Source: Alkalibacterium pelagium
Lineage (GTDB): Bacteria > Bacillota > Bacilli > Lactobacillales > Carnobacteriaceae_A
DNA: 64,000 nucleotides
Reading direction: 5' to 3'
Assembly: GCF_900109325.1 (NCBI RefSeq)
Contig: NZ_FNZU01000005.1
Coordinates: 1-64,000, forward strand
Part shown: positions 1 through 8,909 of the stretch, piece by piece
Numbering within the stretch: position 1 is the first letter of the stretch
How the letters are laid out: each line of letters starts with the position of its first letter
The notes under the pieces: model-generated
What the model saw: the letters and a program-made list of their open reading frames with translations, nothing else
Database searches by the model: none
Told to the model about the DNA's origin: nothing
Translations under genes and position numbers: made by a program

Positions 1-190
1 ATGATCACCTATGCGGTATTAGCACCCGTTTCCGGATGTTATCCCCCTCTTATGGGCAGGTTCCCCACGTGTTACTCACCCGTTCGCCACTCATCCACAC
101 TCTGCAAGCAGAGTGCTTCAGCGTTCGACTTGCATGTATTAGGCATACCGCCAGCGTTCGTCCTGAGCCAGGATCAAACTCTCATTTTAA
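1..190 (-). rRNA. rrs: 16S ribosomal RNA, 5' end (partial)
   Basis: Read on the minus strand, positions 182 to 163 give AGAGTTTGATCCTGGCTCAG, the near-universal bacterial 16S 5' sequence. It continues through GACGAACGCTGGCGG and the V1 region towards position 1. The mature 5' end should lie about 8 bases before this motif, near 190. Only the first 190 or so bases are in the window, and the operon runs off the left edge. Protein frames over this stretch are shadows. Confidence 0.97.
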
Positions 191-367
191 GTTTGACTTG
201 CTCATAGTATTAATTGTGAGTTAACCATGTTAACTCGTTTGTTGCCTTCGACTCCAAAAGAATCGAAGACCCCTGCACATTTGGTTGTTTCTACTTTGTT
301 CAGTTTTCAAAGATCTATCTCGTTCAGCTCTTTATTTCGTCTCATTCCGTTCGAGCTGACTTTTATA
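191..367 (-). other. rRNA operon leader
   Basis: This is transcribed leader between promoter P2 and 16S, with no gene. On the minus strand it contains CTTTGAAAACTGAACAAAG (about 298-316), a motif common in Firmicute rRNA leaders and 16S-23S spacers that sits near antitermination/processing signals. A short inverted repeat (GAGTTAAC/GTTAACTC) precedes the 16S start. Calling it an antitermination region is an inference from family knowledge. Confidence 0.6.
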
Positions 368-396
368 ATATTACATTGTTTTCAATTAGATGTCAA
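368..396 (-). promoter_or_regulatory. rRNA promoter P2
   Basis: On the minus strand a perfect TTGACA (391-396) is followed after 17 bases by TAATAT (368-373). It lies directly upstream of the 16S leader, as expected of the proximal rRNA promoter. Confidence 0.65.
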
Positions 397-486
397 CAAC
401 TTTTTAAAAAAGTTTTTTGTGCATTTGATCCGCACAACGCTGACACAAAGGAAAACTTTGGTTGCTGTTATTCAACAACGAATATA

Positions 487-515
487 ACTATACCAAGTTT
501 CCCATCTTTCGTCAA
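487..515 (-). promoter_or_regulatory. rRNA promoter P1
   Basis: On the minus strand TTGACG (510-515), a 17-base spacer, then TATAGT (487-492). It lies about 120 bases upstream of P2, giving the tandem arrangement usual for Firmicute rrn operons. The stretch between this promoter and the preceding gene (516-580) shows no convincing terminator, so some read-through from trmR is possible. Confidence 0.7.
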
Positions 516-580
516 CAGGTTTTCGGATATTTATTAATTCTTTTTCGCGTAGGCTAAAACACAGCGTTACTTGATCAGCT

Positions 581-1288
581 TTATTCTTCCTTCATAAATG
601 AAAAATCAGCTTCGTCTCTTTTTGTAATCATTAACAGTCCATCTCCTACTGGCAGGATTACCGCATCCATTGCCGGGTGGTCCAACACTACATCAAGAAA
701 CTCATTTAATTTTCGGTGGATCTTTCTTGTGCGTTTCGGAATGTCCTTTTCATCATCAAGAATCGTACCTCCCTGGAGGACATCATCGACGGCTAATACA
801 CCACCCGTTTTCAGGATACGATAACATTCCGGAAAGAAGCTGTAGTATTTTGCTTTAGCGCTGTCCATGAAAATAAAATCTTTCGAGTCAGACTCTATTT
901 TTTCCAGCCATTCATTGGCCTGACCTTTTAAAAGCGTCACTTTATCTTCCAGCCCCAGAAGCTGAAAATTAGATTCCGCTTTATCAATCATATCCGGATT
1001 TCGTTCAATTGTTGTTACGTGTCCGCTCTTAGGCATAGATTCAAGCATAAGAGCGGCCGAGAATCCAATGGCTGTTCCAACTTCAAGTACGTCTTTTGGG
1101 CTGAGCAAAGGAAGCAGCCATTTAAAGAACGCGACTGTTTCGTGAGGGATGACCGGAACGCGGTTTTCATTCGCCCATTTTTCAATCTCCAGCAATTTCC
1201 CTTTCAGCTGTTTCTGGTCTCTTCTAAGAAATTCTCTAACGTCGTTATTGATGACAGGGCGATCCATCATTTCATTCCGTTTATGCAA
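581..1288 (-). CDS. trmR: O-methyltransferase, TrmR-like (tRNA 5-hydroxyuridine methyltransferase)
   Basis: This is a class I SAM-dependent methyltransferase of the small O-methyltransferase family (PF01596 type). In Bacillus, TrmR methylates 5-hydroxyuridine at the tRNA wobble position. The SAM loop EVGTAIGFSA is at residues 69-78, with DFIFMDSAKA at about 137-146 and the metal/catalytic AVDDVLQGG at about 166-174. The 235-residue length fits. The start is TTG at 1288, preceded by AGAGGA eight bases away; the ATGs at codons 7 and 8 have no such site. A minus-strand promoter (TTGGTT, 17 bases, TAAAAT at 1319-1347) diverges from the cbpA promoter. Family assignment is secure. The exact tRNA substrate is inferred, and another O-methyl acceptor is possible. 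Confidence 0.8.
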   Translation of the reverse strand: MHKRNEMMDRPVINNDVREFLRRDQKQLKGKLLEIEKWANENRVPVIPHETVAFFKWLLPLLSPKDVLEVGTAIGFSAALMLESMPKSGHVTTIERNPDMIDKAESNFQLLGLEDKVTLLKGQANEWLEKIESDSKDFIFMDSAKAKYYSFFPECYRILKTGGVLAVDDVLQGGTILDDEKDIPKRTRKIHRKLNEFLDVVLDHPAMDAVILPVGDGLLMITKRDEADFSFMKEE

Positions 1289-1318
1289 TGTCGATTCCTC
1301 TTTTCTTTTATTTTCTCT

Positions 1319-1365
1319 ATTTTACACTGTTTTATCTACTTAACCAAGATTGATTCTGTTATAAT
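1319..1365. promoter_or_regulatory. Divergent promoters for trmR and cbpA
   Basis: Minus strand: TTGGTT (1342-1347), 17 bases, TAAAAT (1319-1324), serving trmR. Plus strand: TATAAT (1360-1365) preceded by TG at 1357-1358, an extended -10, serving cbpA; its -35 (TACTTA, 1337-1342) is weak. The two promoters overlap within about 45 bases. Confidence 0.6.
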
Positions 1366-1412
1366 GAAAATGTGAAAACACGAAAAATCAGATGAGAAGG
1401 AGCTTTTGATTT

Positions 1413-2051
1413 ATGCTTATCAAACAACTATCAGTCCCTAAAAACAACGTCACGACTATTTCTGAATCAGCTACTTTACAGGAAGCGATCACTCTATTAG
1501 AAGAAACTGGATTCCGATGTGTGCCTGTGCTGGATAAAAGCGGTCGTATTTTCCGCGGAAACATCTATAAAATGCACATTTATCGCCACAAGGCCAATGG
1601 TGGAGATATGGACCTTCCGGTGACCCACTTACTTAAGAATGCAACCAAGTATGTACACATTAATTCGTCGTTCTTTAAAATCTTCTTTATGATCAAAGAC
1701 TTACCGTATATTACTGTCCTAGATGAGAACAATAATTTCTACGGTATTCTGACTCACAGCACATTGATTGACTTGCTTCAGCAGTCCTGGAGTATCGACC
1801 AGGGAAGCTACGTTCTTACCATCGCTACTCCTGGTGAAAGAGGAGATCTGGCTAACATCTCCAAACTGATCAACCGCTACTGTTCGATCATGAGCTGTAT
1901 TACTCTTGATGTCCAGAGAGAGAATATGGTTCGCCGAACAATCATGACTTTGGAACCTGGCATCTCGCGAAAAACTGTTGACGAAATTTCAAAGGTTCTT
2001 GACAGAAAAGGCTTCAAGGTTGTACAGGTTGAAGACCTTCATAACGATTAA
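1413..2051 (+). CDS. cbpA: CBS-domain cyclic-di-AMP-binding protein, CbpA-like
   Basis: A cytoplasmic 212-residue protein with a CBS pair (residues about 7-125) and a C-terminal ACT-like segment (about 138-205). This is the architecture of CbpA proteins that bind cyclic-di-AMP in Listeria and lactic acid bacteria. Such proteins tie the nucleotide to osmotic, potassium or (p)ppGpp signalling. The ATG is preceded by AGAAGGAG ten bases upstream. The gene is monocistronic, with its own extended -10 promoter and a terminator just downstream. Ligand binding is inferred from the family; no residue proves it. A generic CBS-ACT sensor is the alternative. Confidence 0.72.
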   Translation: MLIKQLSVPKNNVTTISESATLQEAITLLEETGFRCVPVLDKSGRIFRGNIYKMHIYRHKANGGDMDLPVTHLLKNATKYVHINSSFFKIFFMIKDLPYITVLDENNNFYGILTHSTLIDLLQQSWSIDQGSYVLTIATPGERGDLANISKLINRYCSIMSCITLDVQRENMVRRTIMTLEPGISRKTVDEISKVLDRKGFKVVQVEDLHND

Positions 2052-2067
2052 GATTAAATAGAAAAAC

Positions 2068-2126
2068 AGTGCTGCTCCTATTGTCGCTCTTATAAAAGAG
2101 AACACTAGGAACTGCACTATTTTTTT
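2068..2126 (+). terminator. Rho-independent terminator of cbpA
   Basis: A long imperfect stem pairs AGTGC (2068-2072) with GCACT (2114-2118), plus inner TCCTA/TAGGA and CTCTT/AAGAG, followed by a run of seven T. The T tract is on the plus strand only. Confidence 0.75.
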
Positions 2127-2139
2127 GCGCCAGACTTGT

Positions 2140-2634
2140 TTAGTTTTCCATTCGTTTATTGAAGTTCAGTTTCTTATCCAGTGAAAGGATGATTGGTATC
2201 CCGACACCCATAGTAACAAACTGTCCCAGGAATACTGTCAGGTAAGTTAACCAGAAAACTTCCTCTACCCCAATAAGCAGGAGCATCAGTGCGATCATGA
2301 AGCTGAACACTGAGAATATAACGGTGTTAATCACCATCTTCTTAACTGGTGACTGAATTTTCTTTGTCACTATAAAGAAAATAATAAATGAGACAATTGT
2401 ATGGCCGACGCCTAGAATCCAGTCGTATACTCCAAAAGGAGACAGAATCAGATTTGTCAGGACGACTCCGGCCGTTACACCATAAGCATACTTTTTATTA
2501 AAGACAGCCAGATGATTCAGCATCTCAGATAATCTGAACTGAATCGCTCCAAATCCAAACGGAGCGATAAGTAGTGTAATGCCTGTGTAAAGTGCTCCTA
2601 TTATAGCATTTAGAACCCATTGCTTTGTTTTCAT
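2140..2634 (-). CDS. queT: QueT family queuosine-precursor ECF transporter S component
   Basis: A membrane protein of about 164 residues with six hydrophobic segments, matching the QueT family (PF06177): N-terminal LNAIIGALYTGITLL and internal QFRLSEMLNHLAVF. With the shared ECF energy-coupling module (not in this window) it imports queuosine precursors such as preQ1 for tRNA modification. Two in-frame ATGs sit near the start. The strong AGGAGG is only two bases from the first (2640) but eight from the third codon, so 2634 is chosen. A preQ1-I-like element lies immediately upstream, which supports the substrate. Confidence 0.85.
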   Translation of the reverse strand: MKTKQWVLNAIIGALYTGITLLIAPFGFGAIQFRLSEMLNHLAVFNKKYAYGVTAGVVLTNLILSPFGVYDWILGVGHTIVSFIIFFIVTKKIQSPVKKMVINTVIFSVFSFMIALMLLLIGVEEVFWLTYLTVFLGQFVTMGVGIPIILSLDKKLNFNKRMEN

Positions 2635-2642
2635 TACCATTT

Positions 2643-2690
2643 CCTCCTAGTTTTTATATCGTGGGTTGGCGCTTTCGAACCACGGTCGTT
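2643..2690 (-). promoter_or_regulatory. Candidate preQ1-I riboswitch upstream of queT
   Basis: On the minus strand the stem CGTGG (2680-2684) and CCACG (2660-2664) encloses a 15-base loop ending in AAC. It is followed by an A-rich tail ATATAAAAACTAGGAGG that runs into the Shine-Dalgarno. A small stem, a C-rich loop end and an A-rich tail overlapping the ribosome site is the layout of class I preQ1 riboswitches, so control would be translational. The loop is slightly longer than the best-known examples. Confidence 0.6.
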
Positions 2691-2739
2691 TTTAGACAAC
2701 GAGGATAAGTTTAGCATGCTTACATTGATATTTCAATAC

Positions 2740-2780
2740 AAAAAAGACAGACTCCGGTCGCCGAGACCAGACTCTGTCTT
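2740..2780 (-). terminator. Terminator of the mazEF unit
   Basis: AAGACAGA...TCTGTCTT arms (2744-2751 and 2773-2780) with inner GGTC/GACC. On the minus strand the hairpin is followed by TTTTTT (2740-2745). Confidence 0.8.
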
Positions 2781-2800
2781 ACACTAAGTATCGTAAGAAC

Positions 2801-3157
2801 TTAAATATGTTTGTATTTGCTTGATAATCCAACACTGATAGCCAAAGCTTCATCAACGGCATTCATCGTCTCAGCATCCAGCTGGGTGACTTGGTCTTTC
2901 AGTCGCTGTTTATCGATCGTTCTGATCTGTTCAAGCAGAATGACAGAATTTTTTTCCAGTCCCTGCTCAGCGCTGACTTCAACATGCGTCGGCATTTTAC
3001 CTTTTTCTATTCTAGTTGTGATAGCCGCAACAATAACTGTCGGACTATATTTGTTCCCAACGTTATTTTGAATAATCAGAACAGGTCGCATGCCGCCTTG
3101 TTCCGATCCAACTACCGGGGATAAATCTGCATAAAAAATATCTCCACGCTTAACCAT
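2801..3157 (-). CDS. mazF: MazF/EndoA family mRNA interferase toxin
   Basis: A 118-residue sequence-specific endoribonuclease (PemK/MazF family), the toxin of a type II toxin-antitoxin pair. It is very similar in length and pattern to Bacillus Endo[21 protein letters not shown] at the N-terminus, RPVLIIQNN with Arg24, and AAITTR with Thr47, which correspond to the EndoA catalytic Arg25 and Thr48. The ATG at 3157 has AAGGAGG eight bases upstream. The frame is open further 5' but lacks family similarity there. It follows the antitoxin gene by 71 bases and ends at a clear terminator. Confidence 0.93.
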   Translation of the reverse strand: MVKRGDIFYADLSPVVGSEQGGMRPVLIIQNNVGNKYSPTVIVAAITTRIEKGKMPTHVEVSAEQGLEKNSVILLEQIRTIDKQRLKDQVTQLDAETMNAVDEALAISVGLSSKYKHI

Positions 3158-3228
3158 AGGCTTTCCTCCTTGAAGGAGCCTTTCAGATAAGGTCGTGTTC
3201 CGTTTGAAGAGCAGTCGGAACCTTATTA

Positions 3229-3480
3229 TCAGATATGGGTGTGCGCTTCGCTCTCGCATCCATCAAATTCGGAACAAATTTCCAAATTAATGTGCCCCAT
3301 TTCTGCATATCCCTTCCTCATGGCATCCATTTTATTCATTGTTTCTCGAACAAAGCAGTGGAAAATATCAGACATGAGTTCTGTCTCTTCAGTATCTGTC
3401 TCCATGCAATATTCTTCGATGTCTTCGTACACTGATTGATCAAGTTCAATAACCATTTTTCTGTTGCTATGCTCTTTCAT
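3229..3480 (-). CDS. mazE: MazE/EndoAI family antitoxin
   Basis: An 83-residue ribbon-helix-helix-type antitoxin paired with the downstream MazF. The C-terminal [18 protein letters not shown] matches the EndoAI toxin-binding tail, and the N-terminus ([17 protein letters not shown]) fits an RHH DNA-binding strand and helix. An ATG at 3480 is placed seven bases after GGAGGG, whereas the upstream ATG at 3495 has no such site. RHH antitoxins usually repress their own operon. In many Bacilli alr lies between acpS and this pair; here it is absent. Confidence 0.85.
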   Translation of the reverse strand: MKEHSNRKMVIELDQSVYEDIEEYCMETDTEETELMSDIFHCFVRETMNKMDAMRKGYAEMGHINLEICSEFDGCESEAHTHI

Positions 3481-3683
3481 TAATATGCCCTCCAAAATAT
3501 ACTGATAAAAAAGCTAAACAGCCAGCTTGCTTGACACCAATGTCAGAAGCTTCAATGAATACTTAGCCATAAGAAATGTGAAATCGCATCTCTTGTCTGT
3601 TAGTTTATCATGAAAGGCAAACAAATTGAACCGCTCTTTGTGACAATTCTTTGACTCAAAAAACCGCCCAACGAGAACAAGTG

Positions 3684-4037
3684 TTATTTATCTTCTAAAA
3701 CGACCTGCGCTACCGCGATCGTCCCTGTATGGGAAATTGATACCCACACCTTTCCCGGGAAAGGGCTTTGTGTAATTACAGGTTTCCCTTGTTCATCTGG
3801 AAGAATCTCAACATCGAGAAAAGTCAACTTACCGATACCTGTTCCCAGCGCTTTAGAGAACGCTTCTTTTGCTGAGAATCGGCCGGCTAAAAATTCAATC
3901 TGTCTCGTTCCGCTCAATGAGTGAAAGAACTCCCGTTCATTAGTTGTCAGAACTCGGTCAGCAAAGGATGGTCTTTTTATGTATGCTTTGTTGATCCGTT
4001 CAATATCGACGATATCCAGTCCGATACCAGCAATCAT
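3684..4037 (-). CDS. acpS: Holo-[acyl-carrier-protein] synthase
   Basis: A 117-residue cytoplasmic enzyme that transfers 4'-phosphopantetheine from CoA to acyl carrier protein, activating it for fatty acid synthesis. The N-terminal GIGLDIVDIERI holds the Mg-binding Asp8, and FSAKEAFSKALG holds the second Mg ligand (Glu). Length is standard. It lies upstream of mazEF on the same strand with a gap of about 200 bases (3481-3683) that shows only weak promoter-like hexamers and a small AGCT...AGCT hairpin with a T run before mazE. Confidence 0.95.
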   Translation of the reverse strand: MIAGIGLDIVDIERINKAYIKRPSFADRVLTTNEREFFHSLSGTRQIEFLAGRFSAKEAFSKALGTGIGKLTFLDVEILPDEQGKPVITQSPFPGKVWVSISHTGTIAVAQVVLEDK

Positions 4038-4148
4038 CTGTGTTCCTCAATTCTATAACTCTATATTAAATCAATCAGCTACTGTATCATGTTACCAGAT
4101 TAAATAATAAAAGTCATTTCATATAATTTAAGATTAGATTAAAAAGAA

Positions 4149-4194
4149 CCGGCTGATCATCTGTTCTTGTTACATTGAACAGATGATCAGCCGG
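4149..4194. terminator. Bidirectional terminator downstream of cshA
   Basis: Perfect 18-base arms CCGGCTGATCATCTGTTC and GAACAGATGATCAGCCGG with a 10-base loop. Minus strand: followed by TTCTTTTTAAT. Plus strand: followed by TAGTTTTATTT. Its main job is ending cshA. Confidence 0.9.
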
Positions 4195-4220
4195 CTAGTT
4201 TTATTTATTCAGTTCGCTCA

Positions 4221-5684
4221 TTAGTTTGAACGGCGGTTATTTGAACGGTTCCCTTTATCTCCAGAACGTCCTTTACCTTTATAGTTGCGGTTTCCACCTT
4301 TACCTCTACGGTTGTTGGAATAGTTTCCTTTTCCGCCACGGCCACCGCCACGTCGCTTATCTTTGCTTGGAAGCGGACGCTGAGGTGTGATGCTTACTGG
4401 TACATCCGTCGGATCTTTAACCATGTTCTTAACTAAAGCAGCAGCCAGATCTTCAGCTGAGTATGAACTCAGGAGCTTTTCAGCAGCAGCTTCGTACTTA
4501 TCCAGGCCATTCTGATCGATCATTTCCTGAATGTCTGCCATAGCCGTCTGCAGCTGACTTTCAAGCGCTTCGTCGTTTGTAGGTGGACGAAGAGACGTCA
4601 TTGGCTGTTTAGTCAGTTTTTCAACTGTACGCAGGTAGCCCATTTCATGAGGCGTGACGAATGTAACAGCTACGCCTTCTTCACCAGCACGTCCAGTACG
4701 TCCGATACGGTGAACATAACTTTCAGGATCTTGAGGAATGTCATAGTTGTATACGTGTGACAGTCCGCTGACATCCAGCCCCCTGGCAGCGACGTCTGTT
4801 GCTACTAGGATATCGATTTTACCTTTTTTAAAGTCTTTCAAGACGCTCATACGCTTGCCTTGAGAAAGGTCTCCATGGATTCCTTCAGCCTGGTATCCGC
4901 GCATTTCAAGTCCTTTAGCCAGTTCATCGACACGTCTTTTCGTACGTCCGAATACGATAGCTGACTTAGGATTCTGTACATCCAGCAGGCGAGTCATGAT
5001 ATCAAACTTCTCGTTGTCTCGCGCTTTTGTATAGTACTGTTGGATAGTTGAAGCAGATAGTGTTTTCGTTTTGATACGAACTGTTTCAGGGTCCTGCATG
5101 AAGCGTTCACCGATACGTTTGATCGGAGCCGGCATAGTTGCTGAGAATAGCAAGGTCTGACGCTCAGCTGGTACTTCCTGAATGATTGTTTCGATATCTT
5201 CGATGAATCCCATATTAAGCATTTCATCAGCTTCGTCTAGCACCAATGTCTGAACCTGGTTCAGTTTCAATGTTTTACGACGGATGTGGTCAAGCATACG
5301 ACCAGGTGTTCCAACAACGATTTGTGCGCCACCTTTGATCTGCTTGATCTGACGTCCGATGTCAGCTCCACCGTAGACACATGTTACTTTCACACGCTTG
5401 TCTTTGCTTAAACGGAATAGTTCTTCCTGTGTCTGGATAGCCAGTTCACGAGTAGGGGCGATAACAAGCCCTTGAACATTGTGGTTTTTGACGTCGATTT
5501 TCTGAAGCATAGGCAGACCGAAAGCGGCAGTTTTACCTGTTCCTGTCTGTGCTTGTCCGATGACGTCTTTTCCTGCAAGTGCAAGCGGGATCGTCTGCTC
5601 CTGGATTGGTGTTGTTTCTTCAAATCCCATATTCTGTACGGATTTGAGTAGTTCAGGTAGTAAATCTAGTTCATTAAATTTCAA
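4221..5684 (-). CDS. cshA: DEAD-box ATP-dependent RNA helicase CshA
   Basis: An RNA helicase of the CshA type, which acts in RNA decay and cold-adapted ribosome assembly. All core motifs are present: PIQEQTIP (Q motif), [32 protein letters not shown] and [10 protein letters not shown]. The C-terminal tail of about 50 residues is Gly/Arg/Lys/Asn-rich, as in RNA-binding CshA tails. The start is TTG at 5684 ([15 protein letters not shown] follows), nine bases after AGGAGG. The longer open frame starting at 5735 would place that ribosome site inside the gene. Length is about 487 residues. It sits downstream of ddl-murF, a common order, but has its own leader. Confidence 0.93.
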   Translation of the reverse strand: MKFNELDLLPELLKSVQNMGFEETTPIQEQTIPLALAGKDVIGQAQTGTGKTAAFGLPMLQKIDVKNHNVQGLVIAPTRELAIQTQEELFRLSKDKRVKVTCVYGGADIGRQIKQIKGGAQIVVGTPGRMLDHIRRKTLKLNQVQTLVLDEADEMLNMGFIEDIETIIQEVPAERQTLLFSATMPAPIKRIGERFMQDPETVRIKTKTLSASTIQQYYTKARDNEKFDIMTRLLDVQNPKSAIVFGRTKRRVDELAKGLEMRGYQAEGIHGDLSQGKRMSVLKDFKKGKIDILVATDVAARGLDVSGLSHVYNYDIPQDPESYVHRIGRTGRAGEEGVAVTFVTPHEMGYLRTVEKLTKQPMTSLRPPTNDEALESQLQTAMADIQEMIDQNGLDKYEAAAEKLLSSYSAEDLAAALVKNMVKDPTDVPVSITPQRPLPSKDKRRGGGRGGKGNYSNNRRGKGGNRNYKGKGRSGDKGNRSNNRRSN

Positions 5685-6006
5685 AGAATGTTTCCTCCTA
5701 ATATTTTCCTTAGCGTTCATTCGTTTACGAGCCAAGGTACAGTCACTCTTACATTAAGAGAAACTTCGAAAGCAATGAACAGATTTGTATCTTTCTGTTC
5801 AAATAAAGACCCTAGTGTTCGTCACTCAATTTCGATGCGATACACCAGGGATCATAGTTAACTTGACTCAGTATTTAATTTTAAATTCTATACGGATAAT
5901 TCGACGTATCCATTAAACGAACGGTTCACTTCATTCCAGATGTTATCTTAACACATGAATGACTTGTTTTCAACTCGTTTTCATACCTAGATAAAATGAA
6001 TACGTT
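5685..6006 (-). other. Intergenic between murF and cshA with two inverted repeats
   Basis: Non-coding, about 320 bases. IR1: CCCTAGTGT (5810-5818) with ACACCAGGG (5842-5850). IR2: GAACAGA (5777-5783) with TCTGTTC (5794-5800). On the minus strand IR1 is followed by TCTTTATTTG, so it may be a weak murF terminator. IR2 would lie in the cshA 5' UTR, perhaps as a cold-responsive leader element. Neither role is proven. Confidence 0.4.
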
Positions 6007-7401
6007 TTAACCTTCATCTCCATGTCTTAACTTAGTCACAACTTCAAGCATCCCTGTACTCAAGCTCGATTTCAGTAATACAGTGTCATCTTTCTGTATC
6101 TGCTTCGTCAGATAATCGACTAAAGGCTGCTTGTTTCCTTCAAAGTGCTGAAGAGTCTGGTCATCCATCTGAGGTAAAAGCTTATCATACAATGCTTTCA
6201 TATCTTTCCCGTATAAGACGATCAGATCAGCTTTCTTAGGATCGATTGCTTCACTCAGACTCTCATGCATGACTCTGGAGTGCTCACCCAGTTCCAGTAC
6301 ATCTCCAAGGACAATAACTTTCCTTTTAGGTACATCGATTTCCTGGAAATAACGTAGAACGGCTTTCATTGATGATGGACTGGCGTTGTATGCGTCGTTG
6401 AGCAGAGTGGATCCATTGATGCCATCGATCCATTCAAGACGGTTCTTGGTCAGTTCAAAGTTCTCAAGCTGGACATAGGCTTCCGTATCAGATATGCCAA
6501 TCTCCTTTCCGACTAGAATGGCGGCCAGGGCGTTCTGAACATTGTAGATGCCCGGGACTGGCAGCGTGCATGCCTGTTTTGGATCTGCATTAGTCGTAAA
6601 GACTGTCTGTCGCAACCTTGCTTCCACTGTCAGTGGATAGAGATCCACGCCTTCTTCTTTTCCGAAGGTCAGACGCTTGCCTACAGTCGCATCCACATAC
6701 CCTGCTGCTATTTTATCTTGAAGCAGCGGTTCTTTGCCTGGATAGATCAGTATGCCGTTCGACATCCCTTTAACGATTTCAAGTTTAGCTTCAGAAATCG
6801 CATCACGCGACCCGAGAAATTCAATATGAGATTCTCCGATCATCGTAATCACAGCAATGTCAGGATGCGCCAGCTGAGAGAGCACTTCAATCTCCCCTCG
6901 TTCACTCATTCCCATTTCAAGTACAAGAACTTCTGTATCCTCCGGCATATTGAGTATCGTAAACGGTAGTCCCAGGTGATTGTTGAAGTTCCCAACTGTC
7001 TTATACGTCCGGTATCTGGCAGAAGCAACGGCTGCGACCATGTCTTTCGTTGTTGTCTTTCCGTTACTTCCAGTAATCCCAATGACTTTAGGTCCTACTT
7101 TGTTCAGATAATACTGCGCGAAGTTCTGAAAGGCTTTTTCCGTATCCTCTACTGCTATGATCGGGAAACCTTCCGGAGCTTTTTCTGTGTCATCACTCCA
7201 GAAACTGGCAGCCGCCCCCTTTTCAATCGCCGCTTTGATAAAATCATGCCCGTTCCTCTCAGCAGTCAGAGGGATGAACAGGTCACTCGGCTGCAGCGAG
7301 CGCGTATCAAACGATACGCCTTCTATCTTCAGATTGTCGTCTCCACCAATCAGCTTGCCATCCACAGCTGAAGCTATTTCTTTTAATGTCCATTTAGCCA
7401 T
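6007..7401 (-). CDS. murF: UDP-N-acetylmuramoyl-tripeptide--D-alanyl-D-alanine ligase
   Basis: A cytoplasmic Mur ligase of 464 residues that adds D-Ala-D-Ala to UDP-MurNAc-tripeptide, the last soluble step of peptidoglycan precursor synthesis. The ATP loop GITGSNGKTTTKD lies at about 108-120, with the central-domain EMGMSERGEIE and the C-terminal-domain LNDAYNASPSSM that are typical of MurF. The ATG is preceded by GGAGAGAAACA. It follows ddl, which makes its D-Ala-D-Ala substrate, by about 36 bases, so the two are likely co-transcribed. Confidence 0.97.
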   Translation of the reverse strand: MAKWTLKEIASAVDGKLIGGDDNLKIEGVSFDTRSLQPSDLFIPLTAERNGHDFIKAAIEKGAAASFWSDDTEKAPEGFPIIAVEDTEKAFQNFAQYYLNKVGPKVIGITGSNGKTTTKDMVAAVASARYRTYKTVGNFNNHLGLPFTILNMPEDTEVLVLEMGMSERGEIEVLSQLAHPDIAVITMIGESHIEFLGSRDAISEAKLEIVKGMSNGILIYPGKEPLLQDKIAAGYVDATVGKRLTFGKEEGVDLYPLTVEARLRQTVFTTNADPKQACTLPVPGIYNVQNALAAILVGKEIGISDTEAYVQLENFELTKNRLEWIDGINGSTLLNDAYNASPSSMKAVLRYFQEIDVPKRKVIVLGDVLELGEHSRVMHESLSEAIDPKKADLIVLYGKDMKALYDKLLPQMDDQTLQHFEGNKQPLVDYLTKQIQKDDTVLLKSSLSTGMLEVVTKLRHGDEG

Positions 7402-7437
7402 TGTTTCTCTCCGTTCCTTCTGTTCCTTGATTCCTTC

Positions 7438-8493
7438 TTACTTGTTTCGTCTTGTATTAAGCTCCAGACGGTCCTTGTGACGCCTGATACCCAGCTGAAT
7501 TACTTCTTCAATCAGATCTTCATAAGGCAGACCCGTTTTTGCCCATACTCTAGGATACATACTGTTGTTCGTAAACCCAGGGAAAGTGTTGACTTCATTG
7601 ACGTAGACTTCTCCATCTTCAGTAAGGAAGAAATCGACACGAGACACCCCAGTGCCATCGATAGCGTGAAAGGCACGCGCTGCCAGCTCCCTCAGCTTTT
7701 TGGTCAACTCATCTGAAATATCTGACGGGACCTGTCTAATCACTTCCTGGTTCAGGTATTTGTCTTCATAGTCATAAAATGGCTTATGCTTGATAAGTTC
7801 ACCTGGAACTGATGTATGGATATCTTCATTGCCTAAGACGGCTACTTCAATTTCTCTCGCTTTGACGCCTTTCTCCACCACGATTCTGGTGTCATATTCA
7901 AATGCGAGTTCAATCGCCTCTTTTAACTTGTCTTCTTCAAGCACTCGCGTAATACCCACGCTCGATCCCAGATTGGCCGGCTTGACGAACATCGGGAAGC
8001 CTAGAGACTGAATCAGACCGTCCTTAACTTTATCAGGATCAACTTTCCAGTCAGTCAGTTTTACCTCATTATAAGGCAGGATGGGCAGCCCTGCTTCTTT
8101 AAATACGCTTTTACTAATGATCTTGTCCATACCGACAGCACTTGCGAGTACGCCAGCTCCTACATAAGGAATGTCGAACACTTCAAAGAGACCTTGAACC
8201 GTCCCATCTTCACCATTCGGGCCGTGAAGCACCGGGAAAGCTACTGATTCACCTTCCATCATTTCAATGAAATTAAACGGCTGTTTCTTGTCAATCTGAT
8301 TCATTTCTTCCACTTCAGGAATATCATCTTTGCTGTTCACATTTCCAGCCTTGTACCACTGACCTTCTCTAGTGATATAAACCGGTATGACTGTGTAATG
8401 ATCATAATATATTTTCTGTAAAATCGAGTAAGCGGATTTGATGGATACTTCATGTTCCGCACTCTTTCCTCCATAGATCAGATAAAGTTTCAT
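7438..8493 (-). CDS. ddl: D-alanine--D-alanine ligase
   Basis: A 351-residue ATP-grasp enzyme that joins two D-Ala molecules for the MurF reaction. The N-terminal YGGKSAEHEVSIKSA and the ATP-grasp elements (FVKPANLGSSVGI, and the Mg-binding VNEVNTFPGFTNNSMYP near the end) are present. The ATG at 8493 follows AGGAGGAAACGA. Substrate specificity for D-Ala rather than D-Lac was not resolved here. Confidence 0.96.
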   Translation of the reverse strand: MKLYLIYGGKSAEHEVSIKSAYSILQKIYYDHYTVIPVYITREGQWYKAGNVNSKDDIPEVEEMNQIDKKQPFNFIEMMEGESVAFPVLHGPNGEDGTVQGLFEVFDIPYVGAGVLASAVGMDKIISKSVFKEAGLPILPYNEVKLTDWKVDPDKVKDGLIQSLGFPMFVKPANLGSSVGITRVLEEDKLKEAIELAFEYDTRIVVEKGVKAREIEVAVLGNEDIHTSVPGELIKHKPFYDYEDKYLNQEVIRQVPSDISDELTKKLRELAARAFHAIDGTGVSRVDFFLTEDGEVYVNEVNTFPGFTNNSMYPRVWAKTGLPYEDLIEEVIQLGIRRHKDRLELNTRRNK

Positions 8494-8620
8494 TCGTTTC
8501 CTCCTGTATTAAGCTGATAGTTTATTACATAGGTAAAACAGAATCTAATCTCATTTTAGCATATTTTCCCGCTGCAACAATATAATTCGGTATCGGATAC
8601 CGATTGTATTTTGGGCAAAG

Positions 8621-8647
8621 AAAAAAGCCCTGGCTAGCCAGAGCTTT
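8621..8647 (-). terminator. Terminator of rpmE2
   Basis: AAAGCCCTGGC/GCCAGAGCTTT hairpin (8624-8647), followed on the minus strand by TTTTTT. Confidence 0.85.
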
Positions 8648-8654
8648 AAACCGA

Positions 8655-8909
8655 TTATTCTTCGTCTGCAAGACCGTATTTCTTGTTGAAACGGTCGATA
8701 CGTCCATCTGCCTGAGCAAATTTCTGACGTCCAGTGTAGAACGGATGAGAGTCAGATGTAACCTCCATACGGATAAGCGGATACTCTTTTCCATCTTCCC
8801 ATTCAACTGTTTCGTTTGATGTTGTAGTAGACCCTGACATGAATTTAAATCCTGTCGTTGTGTCCATGAACACTACTTGACGATATTCTGGATGAATTCC
8901 TTGTTTCAT
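8655..8909 (-). CDS. rpmE2: 50S ribosomal protein L31 type B
   Basis: An 84-residue L31 of the zinc-independent (C-minus, type B) class: no cysteines, with [16 protein letters not shown] at the N-terminus and [10 protein letters not shown] near the middle. The usual order murA-rho-rpmE is kept. The ATG is preceded by GAAGGAGTG. The upstream leader (8910-9050) contains a short hairpin. An annotated partner L31 of the zinc type is not in this window. Confidence 0.95.
   Translation of the reverse strand: MKQGIHPEYRQVVFMDTTTGFKFMSGSTTTSNETVEWEDGKEYPLIRMEVTSDSHPFYTGRQKFAQADGRIDRFNKKYGLADEE

Noticed and set aside
1-487. Three plus-strand protein frames over the left edge
   Set aside because: They lie across the 16S 5' end and rRNA leader on the other strand and have no ribosome sites.
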